DNA of 64,000 bases from Methanoculleus sp. Lineage in GTDB: Archaea > Halobacteriota > Methanomicrobia > Methanomicrobiales > Methanoculleaceae. Location of the stretch: the NCBI GenBank assembly GCA_018433835.1, contig JAHDQM010000022.1:1-64000 (forward strand), in the 5' to 3' direction. The position numbers and the translations under genes were made by a program. The notes under the pieces are model-generated. The model searched no databases, was not told where the DNA came from, and was given only the letters and a program-made list of their open reading frames with translations. This document shows positions 50,733 through 60,590 of this stretch, one piece after another (the stretch's first letter is position 1; each line of letters opens with the position of its first letter).

Positions 50733-51611
50733 GTGATCGGAGTGGCAGAAGAGGAGAGAGAGACACCCGGACCCGGCGGGCTTGCCGTCAACACCATCCA
50801 TACCATGGACTGCATAGAAGGCATGCGACGCCTCCCGGCGGGTTCTGTCGAGATCATCGTCACGTCGCCGCCCTACAACATCGGGAAGGACTACAACTCC
50901 TACGACGACAGAAAGCCCCGGGAGGACTACCTCGACTGGATCGGGGAGGTCGCCGCCGGAGCGGCGCGGGTCCTCGCGGACGACGGCTCGTTCTTCCTCA
51001 ACATCGGCGGCAAACCCCGGGACCCCTGGATCCCCTTCGACGTCGTCCAGCGGTTCCGCCCGCACTTCGAACTGCAGAACGTCATCCACTGGGTCAAGTC
51101 GATCGCAATCGAAAAGGAGGACGTGGGCGGTTACGAGAACATCGCCGGTGATATCGCCGTCGGCCACTACCAGCCGGTGAACAGCTCCCGTTACCTGAGC
51201 CAGTGCCACGAGCACATCTTCCACTTCACGAAGAAAGGCGACGTGGCCCTCGACAAACTGGCCGTCGGCGTGCCCTACCAGGACAAGAGCAACATCGGGC
51301 GGTGGAAGGCGGCGGAACGCGACCTCCGGGACCGGGGGAACACCTGGTTCATCCCCTACCGGACCATCCGCACCTCCCGGCCCCACCCGACCAGCTTCCC
51401 GGAGAAGCTCCCGGAGATGTGCATCCGGCTCCACGGCTGCCGGCCCGGGACGCTCGTTCTGGACCCCTTCATGGGCATCGGGAGCACGGCGCTTGCGGCG
51501 ATCGCCCTCGGCGCGGACTACATCGGGTTCGAGATCGACCCGGAATACCGGGAGATCGCACGGATCCGGATCGCCGAAGCACGCCGCGAGAAAGAACAGA
51601 ACGAAAACTGA
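50733..51611 (+). CDS. Site-specific DNA methyltransferase, probably m4C type (orphan)
   Basis: This 292-aa beta-class methyltransferase has the catalytic motif TSPPYNIG near residues 44-51 and the later AdoMet motif [17 protein letters not shown] usually signals N4-cytosine methylation, although N6-adenine enzymes of this class exist. No restriction endonuclease gene is next to it, so it seems an orphan. Start: GTG at 50733 or 50742. Confidence 0.85.
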   Translation: MIGVAEEERETPGPGGLAVNTIHTMDCIEGMRRLPAGSVEIIVTSPPYNIGKDYNSYDDRKPREDYLDWIGEVAAGAARVLADDGSFFLNIGGKPRDPWIPFDVVQRFRPHFELQNVIHWVKSIAIEKEDVGGYENIAGDIAVGHYQPVNSSRYLSQCHEHIFHFTKKGDVALDKLAVGVPYQDKSNIGRWKAAERDLRDRGNTWFIPYRTIRTSRPHPTSFPEKLPEMCIRLHGCRPGTLVLDPFMGIGSTALAAIALGADYIGFEIDPEYREIARIRIAEARREKEQNEN

Positions 51612-51647
51612 CGGATATTATATCCCCGGACCCCAAACGAGAAACTG

Positions 51648-52886
51648 ATGGAGACCCTCATCCCCTTCGCCGTCGCCCTCGCGGTGATCACCGTCGCGTC
51701 GCTCAGGTATCACATCCCCCCGTTCCTCACCCTGGTCGGGGCATCCGTTCTCTTCGGCCTTCTTGCCGGGATGCCGGCGGAGACGATCGTTACAGCGATC
51801 ACGGGCGGCGCCGGCAGGATCTTCTCCATCCTCGCGATCGTCATCTTCTGCGGGGTCGGCATCGCCCAGGTCCTCCGCGAGAGCGGCCGGATCACTGAGA
51901 TCGTCGCCGACATCCGGGGCCTGGTGCGCCGCCCCCTCGCCACGGCGGGAGCGGCCGGCTACCTCCTCTCCGTCCCGCTGATGTGCGGCATCACCTCGTT
52001 CGTCATCCTCGCCCCCATCGTCACGCACCTGCGCACCGATAAGCAGGCATCGAAAACCCTCCTCTACTGCGCCGGCGTCGCCGGGATGATATCCTACGTC
52101 CTCCTGTACCCCGCCCCCGTCGTCTACTCCACCGTAACGACGCTCGGCCTCTTCTCCGGCCGGCCCTGGGAGATCGACCTCGTCGCCCTCCCCCTCTCCC
52201 TCCTCCTCCTCGCCGCGCTCCTCCTTGCGCTGCGGGCCCGCACGCCCCCGGCCGAACCGTCGGAGGAAACGCCGGCCGGCGGGCGGCACCTGCGTGCCTG
52301 GCTGCCGTTCCTCGTCATCGTCCTCGCGCTCGCGCTCGGGTCTCTGGTCCCCCCGCTCAGTGCCCTTGCGAACATCAACCTGGCGCTCCTTGCCGGCCTC
52401 TTTGCCGCTCTTGCCACCGTTCCCGCCGACGTCCGGGAGAAGGCCCTCACACGGGGGACGAAGAACGCCGGGATCATCATCTTCGACCTCGCCGGTGCCG
52501 GAGCGTTCGGCGGCGTCATCGCCGCAAGCACGTTCCCTGCCGACGTGACCGCGCTGGTCATGGGCTATCTCCCGATAACCCTCCTCCCGTTCGTCATCGC
52601 CGCCCTGGTGCAGGCGGCGCAGGGCTCGAGGGTCGTCACCGCGGCCGTCACCGCCACCATCCTCGCCACGATCCCGGCCGCCATGGCGATCGACCCGCTC
52701 GCCCTGGTGCTCATGGTATCCGCAGGGGCGTTCATGTTCTCCTACGTCAGCGATCCCTTCTTCTGGCTGCTCAAACGGACGACCGGCGACGATTTCTCCG
52801 GGGTCGTGCGGAACTACACCCTCCCGCTCTCGGCGGCGGGCCTCGTCACGCTCGCGGCGGCGCTGGTGATCCAGGCCGTGCCGTGA
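51648..52886 (+). CDS. GntP-family permease (gluconate:H+ symporter-like)
   Basis: This 412-aa protein has 11-12 membrane helices. The pattern SVPLMCGITSFVILAPIV, SYVLLYPAPVVYSTV and QGSRVVTAAVTATILA fits the GntP transporter family, which carries gluconate, lactate or related carboxylates in bacteria. The natural substrate in this organism is unknown. It precedes fdhA by 87 bp, separated by a promoter. Confidence 0.78.
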   Translation: METLIPFAVALAVITVASLRYHIPPFLTLVGASVLFGLLAGMPAETIVTAITGGAGRIFSILAIVIFCGVGIAQVLRESGRITEIVADIRGLVRRPLATAGAAGYLLSVPLMCGITSFVILAPIVTHLRTDKQASKTLLYCAGVAGMISYVLLYPAPVVYSTVTTLGLFSGRPWEIDLVALPLSLLLLAALLLALRARTPPAEPSEETPAGGRHLRAWLPFLVIVLALALGSLVPPLSALANINLALLAGLFAALATVPADVREKALTRGTKNAGIIIFDLAGAGAFGGVIAASTFPADVTALVMGYLPITLLPFVIAALVQAAQGSRVVTAAVTATILATIPAAMAIDPLALVLMVSAGAFMFSYVSDPFFWLLKRTTGDDFSGVVRNYTLPLSAAGLVTLAAALVIQAVP

Positions 52887-52932
52887 CGCAGGCCACCGGT
52901 ATTCATCAAAAAATCTGCCCGGACCATGCATG

Positions 52933-52940
52933 TTATATAA
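52933..52940 (+). promoter_or_regulatory. TATA box of the fdhAB operon
   Basis: TTATATAA is centred about 38 bp before the fdhA ATG. This gives a leader of about 12 nt that contains a GAGGGAG ribosome binding site. Confidence 0.65.
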
Positions 52941-52973
52941 CTCGGGCGGTATGTAGTCCCTGCCAGAGGGAGA

Positions 52974-55037
52974 ATGATGGAAATCAAGTATGTATCGACG
53001 ACATGCCCGTACTGCGGCACCGGGTGCGGGTTCAACCTTGTCGTCCGGGACGGCAAGGTCTTTGACGTGGCGCACTGGCAGCGCGCCCCGGTCAACGGGG
53101 GCAAACTCTGCCCCAAAGGGCGTTACGCCCACGAATTCATCAACAGCCCCGACCGCCTCGAAAAACCGCTGATCAAGAAGGACGGCGAGTTTGTCGAGGC
53201 GACCTGGGACGAAGCCTACGACCTGATCGCGGAGAAGTTCGGGTCCTACAAACCCGACGAGATGGCCTGCCTCTCCTCCGCCCGGACATCGAACGAGGAG
53301 AACTACCTGATGCAGAAGTTCGCGCGTGTGGTCCTCAAGACCCCGCACGTCGACCACTGCGCCCGGCTCTGCCACGCATCCACCGTCGCGGGCCTCGCGG
53401 CCGTCTTCGGGTCCGGCGCGATGACCAACTCAATCATGGACATCGCCGATTCGAAGTGCGTCTTCATCATCGGGTCCAACACCTTCGAGCAGCACCCGCT
53501 CATCGGGCGGAGCATCATTCGCGCCAGAGAGAGCGGCGGAAAGGTGATCGTGGCCGACCCGCGCCAAACCCCTACCGCCCGGCAGGCCGACCTCTACATG
53601 CCGTTCATCTCCGGCACCGACGTCGCGATCTTAAACGGCCTGATGCAGGAGATCATCAAAAACGGTTGGGAGGACAAGGAGTTCATCGCGAACCGCACGA
53701 AGGACTTCGAGAAACTCAAGGACGTCGTCATGAAGGAGGACTACAGCCTTGAAAACGTCTCGAAGACTTCCGGTATTCCCGTCGAGAGTCTCAAGACCGC
53801 CGCCGAATGGATTGCAACGGCCGACGTCGCCACGCTCATCTACTCGATGGGCATCACCCAGCACACCGTCGGCGTCGACAACGTCAAATCGACCGCCAAC
53901 CTGATGATGCTCACCGGCAACCTGGGCAAGCCCGGCGGCGGCGTCAACCCGCTCCGCGGCCAGAACAACGTCCAGGGCGCCTGTGACATGGGAGCTCTCC
54001 CGAACGTCTACTCCGGTTACCAGAAGGTCACCGACGAGGCGACCCGAAAGAAGATAATGGAGATGTGGGGCGTCGAGGATATCGCCGAGGGCAGGATAGG
54101 CTACACCGTCACCGAGATGGTCAACATCCTCGCCGACAAGCCCGGCGAGCTCAAGGCGATGTTCATCATGGGCGAGAACCCGATGCTCTCGGACCCGGAC
54201 ATCCAGCACGTCGAGGAAGGGCTCAAGAACCTCGAGTTCCTGGTCGTCCAGGACATCTTCCTGACCGAGACGGCCCGTCTCGCCGACGTGGTGCTCCCCG
54301 CCGCCTGCTACGCGGAAAAGGACGGCACCCAGACGAACACCGAGCGGCGGGTCCAGCGCTGGAAGAAAGCCCAGGACCCGCCGGGCGAGGCGAAGGAAGA
54401 CTGGAAGATCCTCTGCGAACTCGGGAGCCGGATGGGCTACGCGGAGCAGTTTGCGTTCGAGAGCCCCGAAGCGATCTTTGATGAGGTCGCCGCCGTCACG
54501 CCGTCATACCACGGCATGTCCTACGCCCGCCTCGACCCGGACGGCCTGCACTGGCCCTGCCCGACCGAGGAGCACCCGGGAACGCCGATCCTCCACCGGG
54601 AAAAGTTCGCCATGCCCGACGGTCTCGGGGTCTTTTCCCCCATCGAGTGGAAACCGCCGGCGGAAGTCCCCGACGCCGAGTATCCGTTCGTCCTCACCAC
54701 CGGCCGTACAATCTGGCAGTGGCACACCGGCACCATGACCCGCCGGTCGTGGAGCCTCGAGAAGGAGGCACCCATCGGCTGGATCGAGATCAACCCCGAG
54801 GACGCGAAGCAACTCGGGATCAGGGACGACGAGGTCGTCAGGGCGAGCACCCGCCGCGGATCCGTCGAGATCCCCGCACGGGTCACCCCGGAGATCATCA
54901 GGGGCGTCATGTTCATCCCGTTCCACTACAAGGAGCATCCGGCGAACAGGCTGACGAACAACGCGCTCGACCCCATAGCGAAGATCCCCGAGTTCAAGGC
55001 CTGTGCCGTGAAGGTCGAGAAGATCGCGGAGGTGTGA
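52974..55037 (+). CDS. fdhA: F420-dependent formate dehydrogenase alpha subunit
   Basis: This 687-aa molybdopterin/tungsten oxidoreductase has the iron-sulfur motif CPYCGTGC (Cys11, 14, 18) completed by Cys46 in LCPKG. The active-site segment ARLCHASTVAG has Cys133 at the position of the metal ligand, so it is the cysteine rather than the selenocysteine form. Molybdopterin-domain stretches TGNLGKPGGGVNPLRGQNN and TGRTIWQWHTGTMTRRS follow. It oxidises formate and passes electrons to FdhB. An ATG 3 bp downstream is equally possible. Confidence 0.97.
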   Translation: MMEIKYVSTTCPYCGTGCGFNLVVRDGKVFDVAHWQRAPVNGGKLCPKGRYAHEFINSPDRLEKPLIKKDGEFVEATWDEAYDLIAEKFGSYKPDEMACLSSARTSNEENYLMQKFARVVLKTPHVDHCARLCHASTVAGLAAVFGSGAMTNSIMDIADSKCVFIIGSNTFEQHPLIGRSIIRARESGGKVIVADPRQTPTARQADLYMPFISGTDVAILNGLMQEIIKNGWEDKEFIANRTKDFEKLKDVVMKEDYSLENVSKTSGIPVESLKTAAEWIATADVATLIYSMGITQHTVGVDNVKSTANLMMLTGNLGKPGGGVNPLRGQNNVQGACDMGALPNVYSGYQKVTDEATRKKIMEMWGVEDIAEGRIGYTVTEMVNILADKPGELKAMFIMGENPMLSDPDIQHVEEGLKNLEFLVVQDIFLTETARLADVVLPAACYAEKDGTQTNTERRVQRWKKAQDPPGEAKEDWKILCELGSRMGYAEQFAFESPEAIFDEVAAVTPSYHGMSYARLDPDGLHWPCPTEEHPGTPILHREKFAMPDGLGVFSPIEWKPPAEVPDAEYPFVLTTGRTIWQWHTGTMTRRSWSLEKEAPIGWIEINPEDAKQLGIRDDEVVRASTRRGSVEIPARVTPEIIRGVMFIPFHYKEHPANRLTNNALDPIAKIPEFKACAVKVEKIAEV

Positions 55038-55040
55038 GAG

Positions 55041-56306
55041 ATGGCAGGAAAAGGCGATTTACTCTATGCATGGACGACGGACGACGAACTCCGCGAGAGA
55101 GCGGAGACGGGCGGGGCGGTCACCGCGCTGCTGCGCCACGCTCTCGAGAGCGGTATGGTCGACGCGGTCTTTGCGGTCAGGAAAGGCGCGGACGTCTATG
55201 ACGCGTTGCCGGCGCTGATCACCGACCCCGCCGAGATCGGGGGGATTGCGGGTTCGCTCCACTGCGGCACCCTGCTCCTCCCCAAGCAGATGCGGCGGTG
55301 CCTTCTTTCCACGGAGCCGAACATGCGGATCGCCACCGTCCTCAAAGGCTGCGACGTCAAGGCGATCTACGAGATGGCCAAGCGCGGCCAGGTCAACCTG
55401 GACAACATCATCATCATCGGTCTCAACTGCGGCGGCACCATCCGGCCGGAGGTAGCACGGATCATCGTCCGGGAGAAGCTCGGCCTCGATCCCGATTCGA
55501 TCGTCAAAGAGGAGATCGACAAAGGGAAGTTCATCGTCATCACAAAGGACGGCCAGCACGCCTCGGTCTCGATCGACGAACTCGAAGAGGGGGCGGAAGA
55601 CCTTCTCGGGAACGAGGGGCTCGGCCGCCGGTCCAACTGCCGCCGGTGCAAGATCAAGATCCCGCGCCAGGCGGACCTCGCCTGCGGCAACTGGGGCGTC
55701 ATCGGTGAGCAGGCCGGCAACGCCACGTTCGTTGAGGTCTGCTCCGAGAAGGGTGCGAACCTCCTTGATTCCGCCGTGAAGGCCGGGGCCGTCGCCACCG
55801 AACCTGCGAACCCGAAGGGTATCGAGATCCGCGGCAAGGTCGAGAACGCGATGCTGAAACTCGGCGACAAGTGGCGGGCACGCTACTTCGGGGCGCTCGG
55901 CGAGGGCACGGAGCGCCTGAACCGGATCCGGGAGCAGACGAACCGGTGCATCAAGTGCTACTCCTGCATCGAGAACTGCCCGATCTGCTACTGCATCGAC
56001 TGCAGCACGAAGAAAGACTACCTGGTCGAGCCCGGCGTGATCCCGCCGCCCTTCATGTTCCACCTGATCCGGTTCGCGCACATCTCCGACTCCTGCGTCA
56101 ACTGCGGCCAGTGCGAGGAACTCTGTCCCGTGGAGATCTCGAACTCGGTCTTCCTCCACGCAATCCAGACCGATCTCGAGAAACTCTTCGGGTTCCACCC
56201 GGGCGAGGATATGACCCCGCCGGTGCTGGCTCTGGTCGAGGAGACGACAGAGAGAAAGCGCCTCGAGGCAACGGGGAGCGACCAGATCTTCGATATCTTC
56301 CGCTGA
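55041..56306 (+). CDS. fdhB: F420-dependent formate dehydrogenase beta subunit
   Basis: This 421-aa subunit reduces coenzyme F420. Its N-terminal part holds the F420/FAD-binding region common to FdhB, FrhB and FqoF. The C-terminus carries two 4Fe-4S motifs, CIKCYSCIENCPICYC and CVNCGQCEELCP. It starts 3 bp after the fdhA stop, so the two form one operon and one complex. A convergent ClC gene ends 11 bp downstream. Confidence 0.96.
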   Translation: MAGKGDLLYAWTTDDELRERAETGGAVTALLRHALESGMVDAVFAVRKGADVYDALPALITDPAEIGGIAGSLHCGTLLLPKQMRRCLLSTEPNMRIATVLKGCDVKAIYEMAKRGQVNLDNIIIIGLNCGGTIRPEVARIIVREKLGLDPDSIVKEEIDKGKFIVITKDGQHASVSIDELEEGAEDLLGNEGLGRRSNCRRCKIKIPRQADLACGNWGVIGEQAGNATFVEVCSEKGANLLDSAVKAGAVATEPANPKGIEIRGKVENAMLKLGDKWRARYFGALGEGTERLNRIREQTNRCIKCYSCIENCPICYCIDCSTKKDYLVEPGVIPPPFMFHLIRFAHISDSCVNCGQCEELCPVEISNSVFLHAIQTDLEKLFGFHPGEDMTPPVLALVEETTERKRLEATGSDQIFDIFR

Positions 56307-56316
56307 TCCGGGGCTC

Positions 56317-58209
56317 TTAACCCTCCACTACCGACCCTTTTTTCCCGTCAGGACTGTTTTCGGATGCCGTACCCGGTCCGATCAGGGTGCTGTTCCCGGT
56401 AAGGCGGCGTTTTTCCCCGGATTGCGACGCTCTCCTGACGTAAGCTTTCATGACGTCCGTTCGGGTGACAAACCCCAAGAGCGTCCTCGGATCCTCTGCC
56501 GGGACAACGGGCAGGTGATGGATGTCGTGTTCGGTCATCAGCGCCAGAGCCTCGCGGAGCGTGCAGGCATGATGCACGGTGAACACCCGTGAACTCATGA
56601 CGTCCTCCACCAGTACGTCGTGTTCGCCGTTTATCCGGTTATCTCTGACATCATCGAGAGCGATCATGCCGACGAGTTTCCCTTCCCCGTCGAGCACCGG
56701 AAACCCGGTATGCAGCGTCTCGTCGATCAGGCGGAGCACCCGTCCGGTGGTATCGCCGGGCGATACGGCGATGATCCGGTCGCGGGGCACCATAACATCG
56801 CTCACGTGAATATCCTGAAGTATTTCTATCATATACTCGTCCCGGTGAGCAGCCGATTTGGACCGGTTCAGCACCTGCTCGCGGAAGATAGTGGACTGGC
56901 CGATGAGGAGGACCGCCACCGAGACGGCACCCATCGCCGGGACGAGCAGGGAGAAGTCGCCGGTCATCTCCACGACCATGATCATGACCGCGATCGGTGC
57001 GTGGGAGATCGCACCGAAGAGAGCGATCATCCCGACGACGACGAAGACCGGCACCGATTCGGCAGGCACGATCCCCGGGAGGGCGAGGTGCAGCAGGGAT
57101 CCGAAGGCGCCTCCCGTCGCCCCGCCGATCACCAGCCCCGGCGCGAAGACGCCGCCGCTCCCCCCGGAACCGATGGTGAGCGACGTCGTCAGGATCTTCG
57201 CAAACGGGAGGAATAGCAGCACCCCGATCGGGAGCATGTTATACAGCGCGAGTTGCGTGAAGCCGTATCCGGTTCCGAGGCTGCCGAGGCCGACGACTGC
57301 CGCTTCGGGAGAGAGAGCCGCAAGAGCAAGAACGAACGTGCCGGTGAGGAATGCCCCTGCGAGGGGTTTGAAGTGATTCGGGAGATTCAGGCGGCTGAAT
57401 ATATCTTTAAAAATCCTGTTTGTGCCATAGAAGGTGTTTATGTAGATCAGGCCGACTATCGTCGAGACCACGCCGAGGAGAACGAAGAGAGGGACCTGGT
57501 AGACGTTCCAGGAGGTTGGCCAGGGGCCGAAGACCGGTTCAAAACCCTCAACCAGACCGAAGATGGCATATCCGATGACGGAAGCGAGGAACGCAGGAAC
57601 GATCGCTTCGGCTTCGAAGTCCTGTTTGTAGAGGATCTCCGCAGCGAGGATTGCCCCCCCGAGAGGCGCCATAAAGATCGTGCCGATTCCGGCGCCGACA
57701 CCGGTGGCGATAGCAAGCCTCCGCTCACGGGCGGAGAGGCCTAAAAGATCGGCGGCGATCGAACCGAAACCGGCCGACATCTGTGCAGTCGGCCCTTCAC
57801 GCCCGGCGCTCCCCCCCGTCGAGATGGTCAGGACGGCAGTGACCGCTTTGACGAGGGGGACGCGCCAGCGTACCCGTCCTTCTCCATGAAACGCCTTTAT
57901 TGCCGCATCGGTCCCGTGGCCTTCCGCCTCCGGGGCAAAGGTGTAGACCAGGAGGCCGGAGAGGAGCCCTCCGAAACAGATGACGGGGAGAATCATCCAG
58001 AGGTGATCGGGAGGAGCCCATTGACTGATATCCTGAAGAGTCTGCCCTTCCTTCGGGAGATGGAAGCCGACGATGCCTTCCATGAAAAACGCGGTTCCCA
58101 GTCTCAATCCTTCGAAAAAGAACAGAGCGCCGAGGCCGGAGATGAGCCCGACGATGATGGCGATAAGTATGATCCTGCTGTAGGGAGTGATGGTTTCCTC
58201 GATCTGCAT
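56317..58209 (-). CDS. ClC-type chloride channel/transporter with CBS pair
   Basis: This 630-aa protein has the ClC membrane domain with GGSAGREGPTAQM (the Glu is the gating residue) and GSGGSGGVFAPGL, then two CBS domains (about 475-530 and 540-600) that bind adenine nucleotides. It moves Cl- and possibly H+. The minus-strand box CTTTAAATA at about 58240-58248 is a promoter candidate. The gene separates fdhAB from fdhC. Confidence 0.92.
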   Translation of the reverse strand: MQIEETITPYSRIILIAIIVGLISGLGALFFFEGLRLGTAFFMEGIVGFHLPKEGQTLQDISQWAPPDHLWMILPVICFGGLLSGLLVYTFAPEAEGHGTDAAIKAFHGEGRVRWRVPLVKAVTAVLTISTGGSAGREGPTAQMSAGFGSIAADLLGLSARERRLAIATGVGAGIGTIFMAPLGGAILAAEILYKQDFEAEAIVPAFLASVIGYAIFGLVEGFEPVFGPWPTSWNVYQVPLFVLLGVVSTIVGLIYINTFYGTNRIFKDIFSRLNLPNHFKPLAGAFLTGTFVLALAALSPEAAVVGLGSLGTGYGFTQLALYNMLPIGVLLFLPFAKILTTSLTIGSGGSGGVFAPGLVIGGATGGAFGSLLHLALPGIVPAESVPVFVVVGMIALFGAISHAPIAVMIMVVEMTGDFSLLVPAMGAVSVAVLLIGQSTIFREQVLNRSKSAAHRDEYMIEILQDIHVSDVMVPRDRIIAVSPGDTTGRVLRLIDETLHTGFPVLDGEGKLVGMIALDDVRDNRINGEHDVLVEDVMSSRVFTVHHACTLREALALMTEHDIHHLPVVPAEDPRTLLGFVTRTDVMKAYVRRASQSGEKRRLTGNSTLIGPGTASENSPDGKKGSVVEG

Positions 58210-59053
58210 GAATTATGAAGTAAATTTGTTTAACATTTATTTAAAGTGGTTGACTTTCACCTGCAGTGGCAGTAAGGGGTTGCGCATCACCGCCGGACGT
58301 CCCGGTGCGGTATTTTCTTTTAACTCTCCTCATCGCTATCGTTGGGCTCCTCAGCGATCTTCCCCGATGGTGTCCTGGTACCGCTCACCGCCAGAGGCCC
58401 GACAATGCTCCTATGGCACGCGTTATCCGTGGAGGATGGGCATGGACAGCAGAGACGAATCCACAACCGCCAGAGGGCCGGTATATCCCTCTCACCAGGC
58501 GGAGCGTGGCACCGGATGGCGGTTTGCAGCCGGCCATAATCGAAGGCACCCATCCCCGGTGACGGCTGCCGGGACCGGGCCCCCGGAGAGACAGAGCGCA
58601 CCCCCGGGCGGGGAGGGTGCCGCGGGACCCTCAAACCCGTTTGAAAAGGAACCCTGTTCGGAGTTGGGCGGACCCCGGAAATTGAAGCAAACAGGTTGTT
58701 TTCCCAAAAATTCGTCATTCATCTGGTTCGGGCACCTGTTCCCGAAGCACGTCCCGACGCGCAGGTATCTAAGGTGATTTTACCGGGCGTCCACCGCCCC
58801 GGCACGGGTACGGATGGAGATCAGGAGATCTGCGCGCCTGCTCCGGTATACCTGCTCAAATATCCTTCAGGAATCACCTATATTCCGCGTGGTCTCAAAA
58901 GCAAAGGCAAAAGCATCGTTTATCAATTCTTCATGTTTAACTATGGCAATTAACTCGCGGCGATGATAAACGCCTGAGTTTGGGCTGTACTCGCCGCGCA
59001 TAGCGATCATTTCGAAACCTATTAATAGCACTCTCAGATTACTGATTAATTAG
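58210..59053. other. 844-bp intergenic stretch without a supportable gene
   Basis: The frames here are short, poorly conserved in character and lack ribosome binding sites. GC-rich stems such as CCGGGACCGGGCCCCCGG near 58570-58590 occur but no ncRNA is recognised. The right part is rich in A and T, with CTATTAATA near 59019-59027 that may be the fdhC promoter. It may contain a long regulated leader for fdhC. Confidence 0.4.
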
Positions 59054-59086
59054 ACCTATACATTCGGATTACTTGATGGTATAGGT
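59054..59086 (+). promoter_or_regulatory. Inverted repeat in the fdhC upstream region
   Basis: ACCTATAC at 59054-59061 and GTATAGGT at 59079-59086 are exact inverted copies with a 17-bp spacer, 27 bp before the fdhC ATG. This is an operator-type layout overlapping the promoter or leader, possibly for formate or growth-phase control. The binding factor is unknown. Confidence 0.55.
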
Positions 59087-59112
59087 AGGACGTTTAGAGA
59101 GGTGTATGAAAA

Positions 59113-59985
59113 ATGGTATTCCATCCTCCAGTTGCTATCGTAGCAAAAGCGGGTGATGCCGGGAAGTACAAGACCGGCCTGCCGGCCTGGAACATGGTCC
59201 TCCGTGGAGTCATGGCGGGAGCATACATCGCCATGGGTGGTGCCCTTGCAACGGTCTGCAGTACCGGTGCGGCAACATTCCTCGGTGCAGGTGTCGGAAA
59301 ACTGATTCTCGGTGCTGTCTTCCCTGTGGGGCTTATTATCATCGTTCTGACCGGTGCGGAACTCTTCACCGGCGATGCGATGCTCGCCCCGATGGCAGCC
59401 TTCATCCACAAGATCAGCTGGGCAAACGTACTCAACCTGTGGGTCTGGGTATATATCGGCAACCTTATCGGTTCGATCTTGTTTGCGTATATCATGGCCA
59501 ACGGCCCGCTGGTATCCTTCAGTGCAGCGGGAGTCGCGAGCGTCAACGCTTTCGGTCTCAGTGCCGTGAATATCGCGATCGCGAAAGTAGGCTACGTCGG
59601 CGCGCTGGCACAGTGGTCGCTCTTCCTCAAGGCAATCGCCTGTAACTGGCTCGTCAACCTGGCTATCCTGCTGGGAATCTGTGCCGACGACCTGATCGGC
59701 AAGTTCTTCGGAATCTGGTTCCCGATCATGGCCTTCGTTGCCACCGGATTCGAGCACTGTGTCGCAAACATGTACTTCATCCCCGCCGGTATCCTGACCA
59801 AAGGCTACCTGAGTCCCGACCAGATCGCCGAGATCGGTCTTGCCAAGCTGGACGGCCTGAACTGGGTGACGATGTGGACCAACAACGTCATCATGGCAAC
59901 CATCGGCAACATCGTCGGCGGTCTCGTCTTCGTCGGTGTGCTCTACTGGGTCGCCTTCAGGAAGGAAATCGCGGCACTCAAGTAA
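59113..59985 (+). CDS. fdhC: Formate transporter FdhC (FNT family)
   Basis: This 290-aa protein of the formate/nitrite transporter family has six helices and the FNT stretches GAYIAMGGALAT, TGAELFTGD, CNWLVNLAILLG and GFEHCVANMYFIP, the last with the conserved pore His. A GAGAGGTG ribosome binding site precedes the ATG. It supplies formate to FdhAB, encoded 3-6 kb upstream. Confidence 0.95.
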   Translation: MVFHPPVAIVAKAGDAGKYKTGLPAWNMVLRGVMAGAYIAMGGALATVCSTGAATFLGAGVGKLILGAVFPVGLIIIVLTGAELFTGDAMLAPMAAFIHKISWANVLNLWVWVYIGNLIGSILFAYIMANGPLVSFSAAGVASVNAFGLSAVNIAIAKVGYVGALAQWSLFLKAIACNWLVNLAILLGICADDLIGKFFGIWFPIMAFVATGFEHCVANMYFIPAGILTKGYLSPDQIAEIGLAKLDGLNWVTMWTNNVIMATIGNIVGGLVFVGVLYWVAFRKEIAALK

Positions 59986-59996
59986 AGAGATACCAG

Positions 59997-60506
59997 ATGA
60001 AAATCGGAAACATCAATGTGAAGATATCGGTCGTATCTCTGACCGTTTTTGGTATCTTCACATTTATTTTACTCAGTACGGTTATTGCCACGGGAGATAC
60101 GTCGATCCTTATCTGGGGAGTTCCGATCCTCGCCCTGCTCCTGATCATCCCGGCAGCGCTCAATTACATGAGCCAGCAGCAGTATGCATCACTGGTGCCG
60201 ATGTACGAGCAGGAGGCAAAGAACGTCAAAATTCGGGCGATCAACCTGAACATGATCGGCGAACCGGTGCGCATAAAGGGCGTCGTCGAACGGACGTATT
60301 TCCAGTTCATCAACCGGCCGCAGTACCTCGTCGCCGACCGGACAGGTGAGATATCGGTCAAGATGTTCACCTCGCCCCCTGAAGACGTGCAGAAAGGCGA
60401 TGTGGTCGAAGTGCTCGGAACCGTCGTCAAACGCTACATCCTGTCCGGGGATGCGGTCATCAACTGCGTCTCCATACGAAAAGTCGAGAAAGATCAGCAA
60501 TCCTGA
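59997..60506 (+). CDS. Membrane protein with OB-fold nucleic-acid-binding-like domain
   Basis: This 169-aa protein has two hydrophobic helices (about 9-30 and 36-56) followed by a cytoplasmic or external domain with IRAINLNMIGEPVRIKGVVER and EDVQKGDVVEVLGTVVKRYI. These match the strand order of tRNA_anti-like OB folds, which occur in small membrane-tethered proteins next to transport genes. It is 11 bp after fdhC and thus in the same operon. The function is unknown. Confidence 0.7.
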   Translation: MKIGNINVKISVVSLTVFGIFTFILLSTVIATGDTSILIWGVPILALLLIIPAALNYMSQQQYASLVPMYEQEAKNVKIRAINLNMIGEPVRIKGVVERTYFQFINRPQYLVADRTGEISVKMFTSPPEDVQKGDVVEVLGTVVKRYILSGDAVINCVSIRKVEKDQQS

Positions 60507-60590
60507 CGCCCCTGGGGGCTTCATGCAATTCAGTGAGGGGACCGGCGGAAACGGAATGTTTCCTGCCCAAATTACCTTCGTGCGTTGCCG

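Noticed and set aside
51618..53375. A 585-codon minus-strand frame opposite the GntP permease and fdhA start
   Set aside because: Low-complexity Glu/Asp/Arg/Gly sequence from reading GC-rich membrane-protein codons backwards; it crosses two real genes and a promoter.
58266..58953. Several short frames in the gap before fdhC
   Set aside because: Unlike coding sequence in composition, no ribosome binding site, and they overlap one another in different frames.
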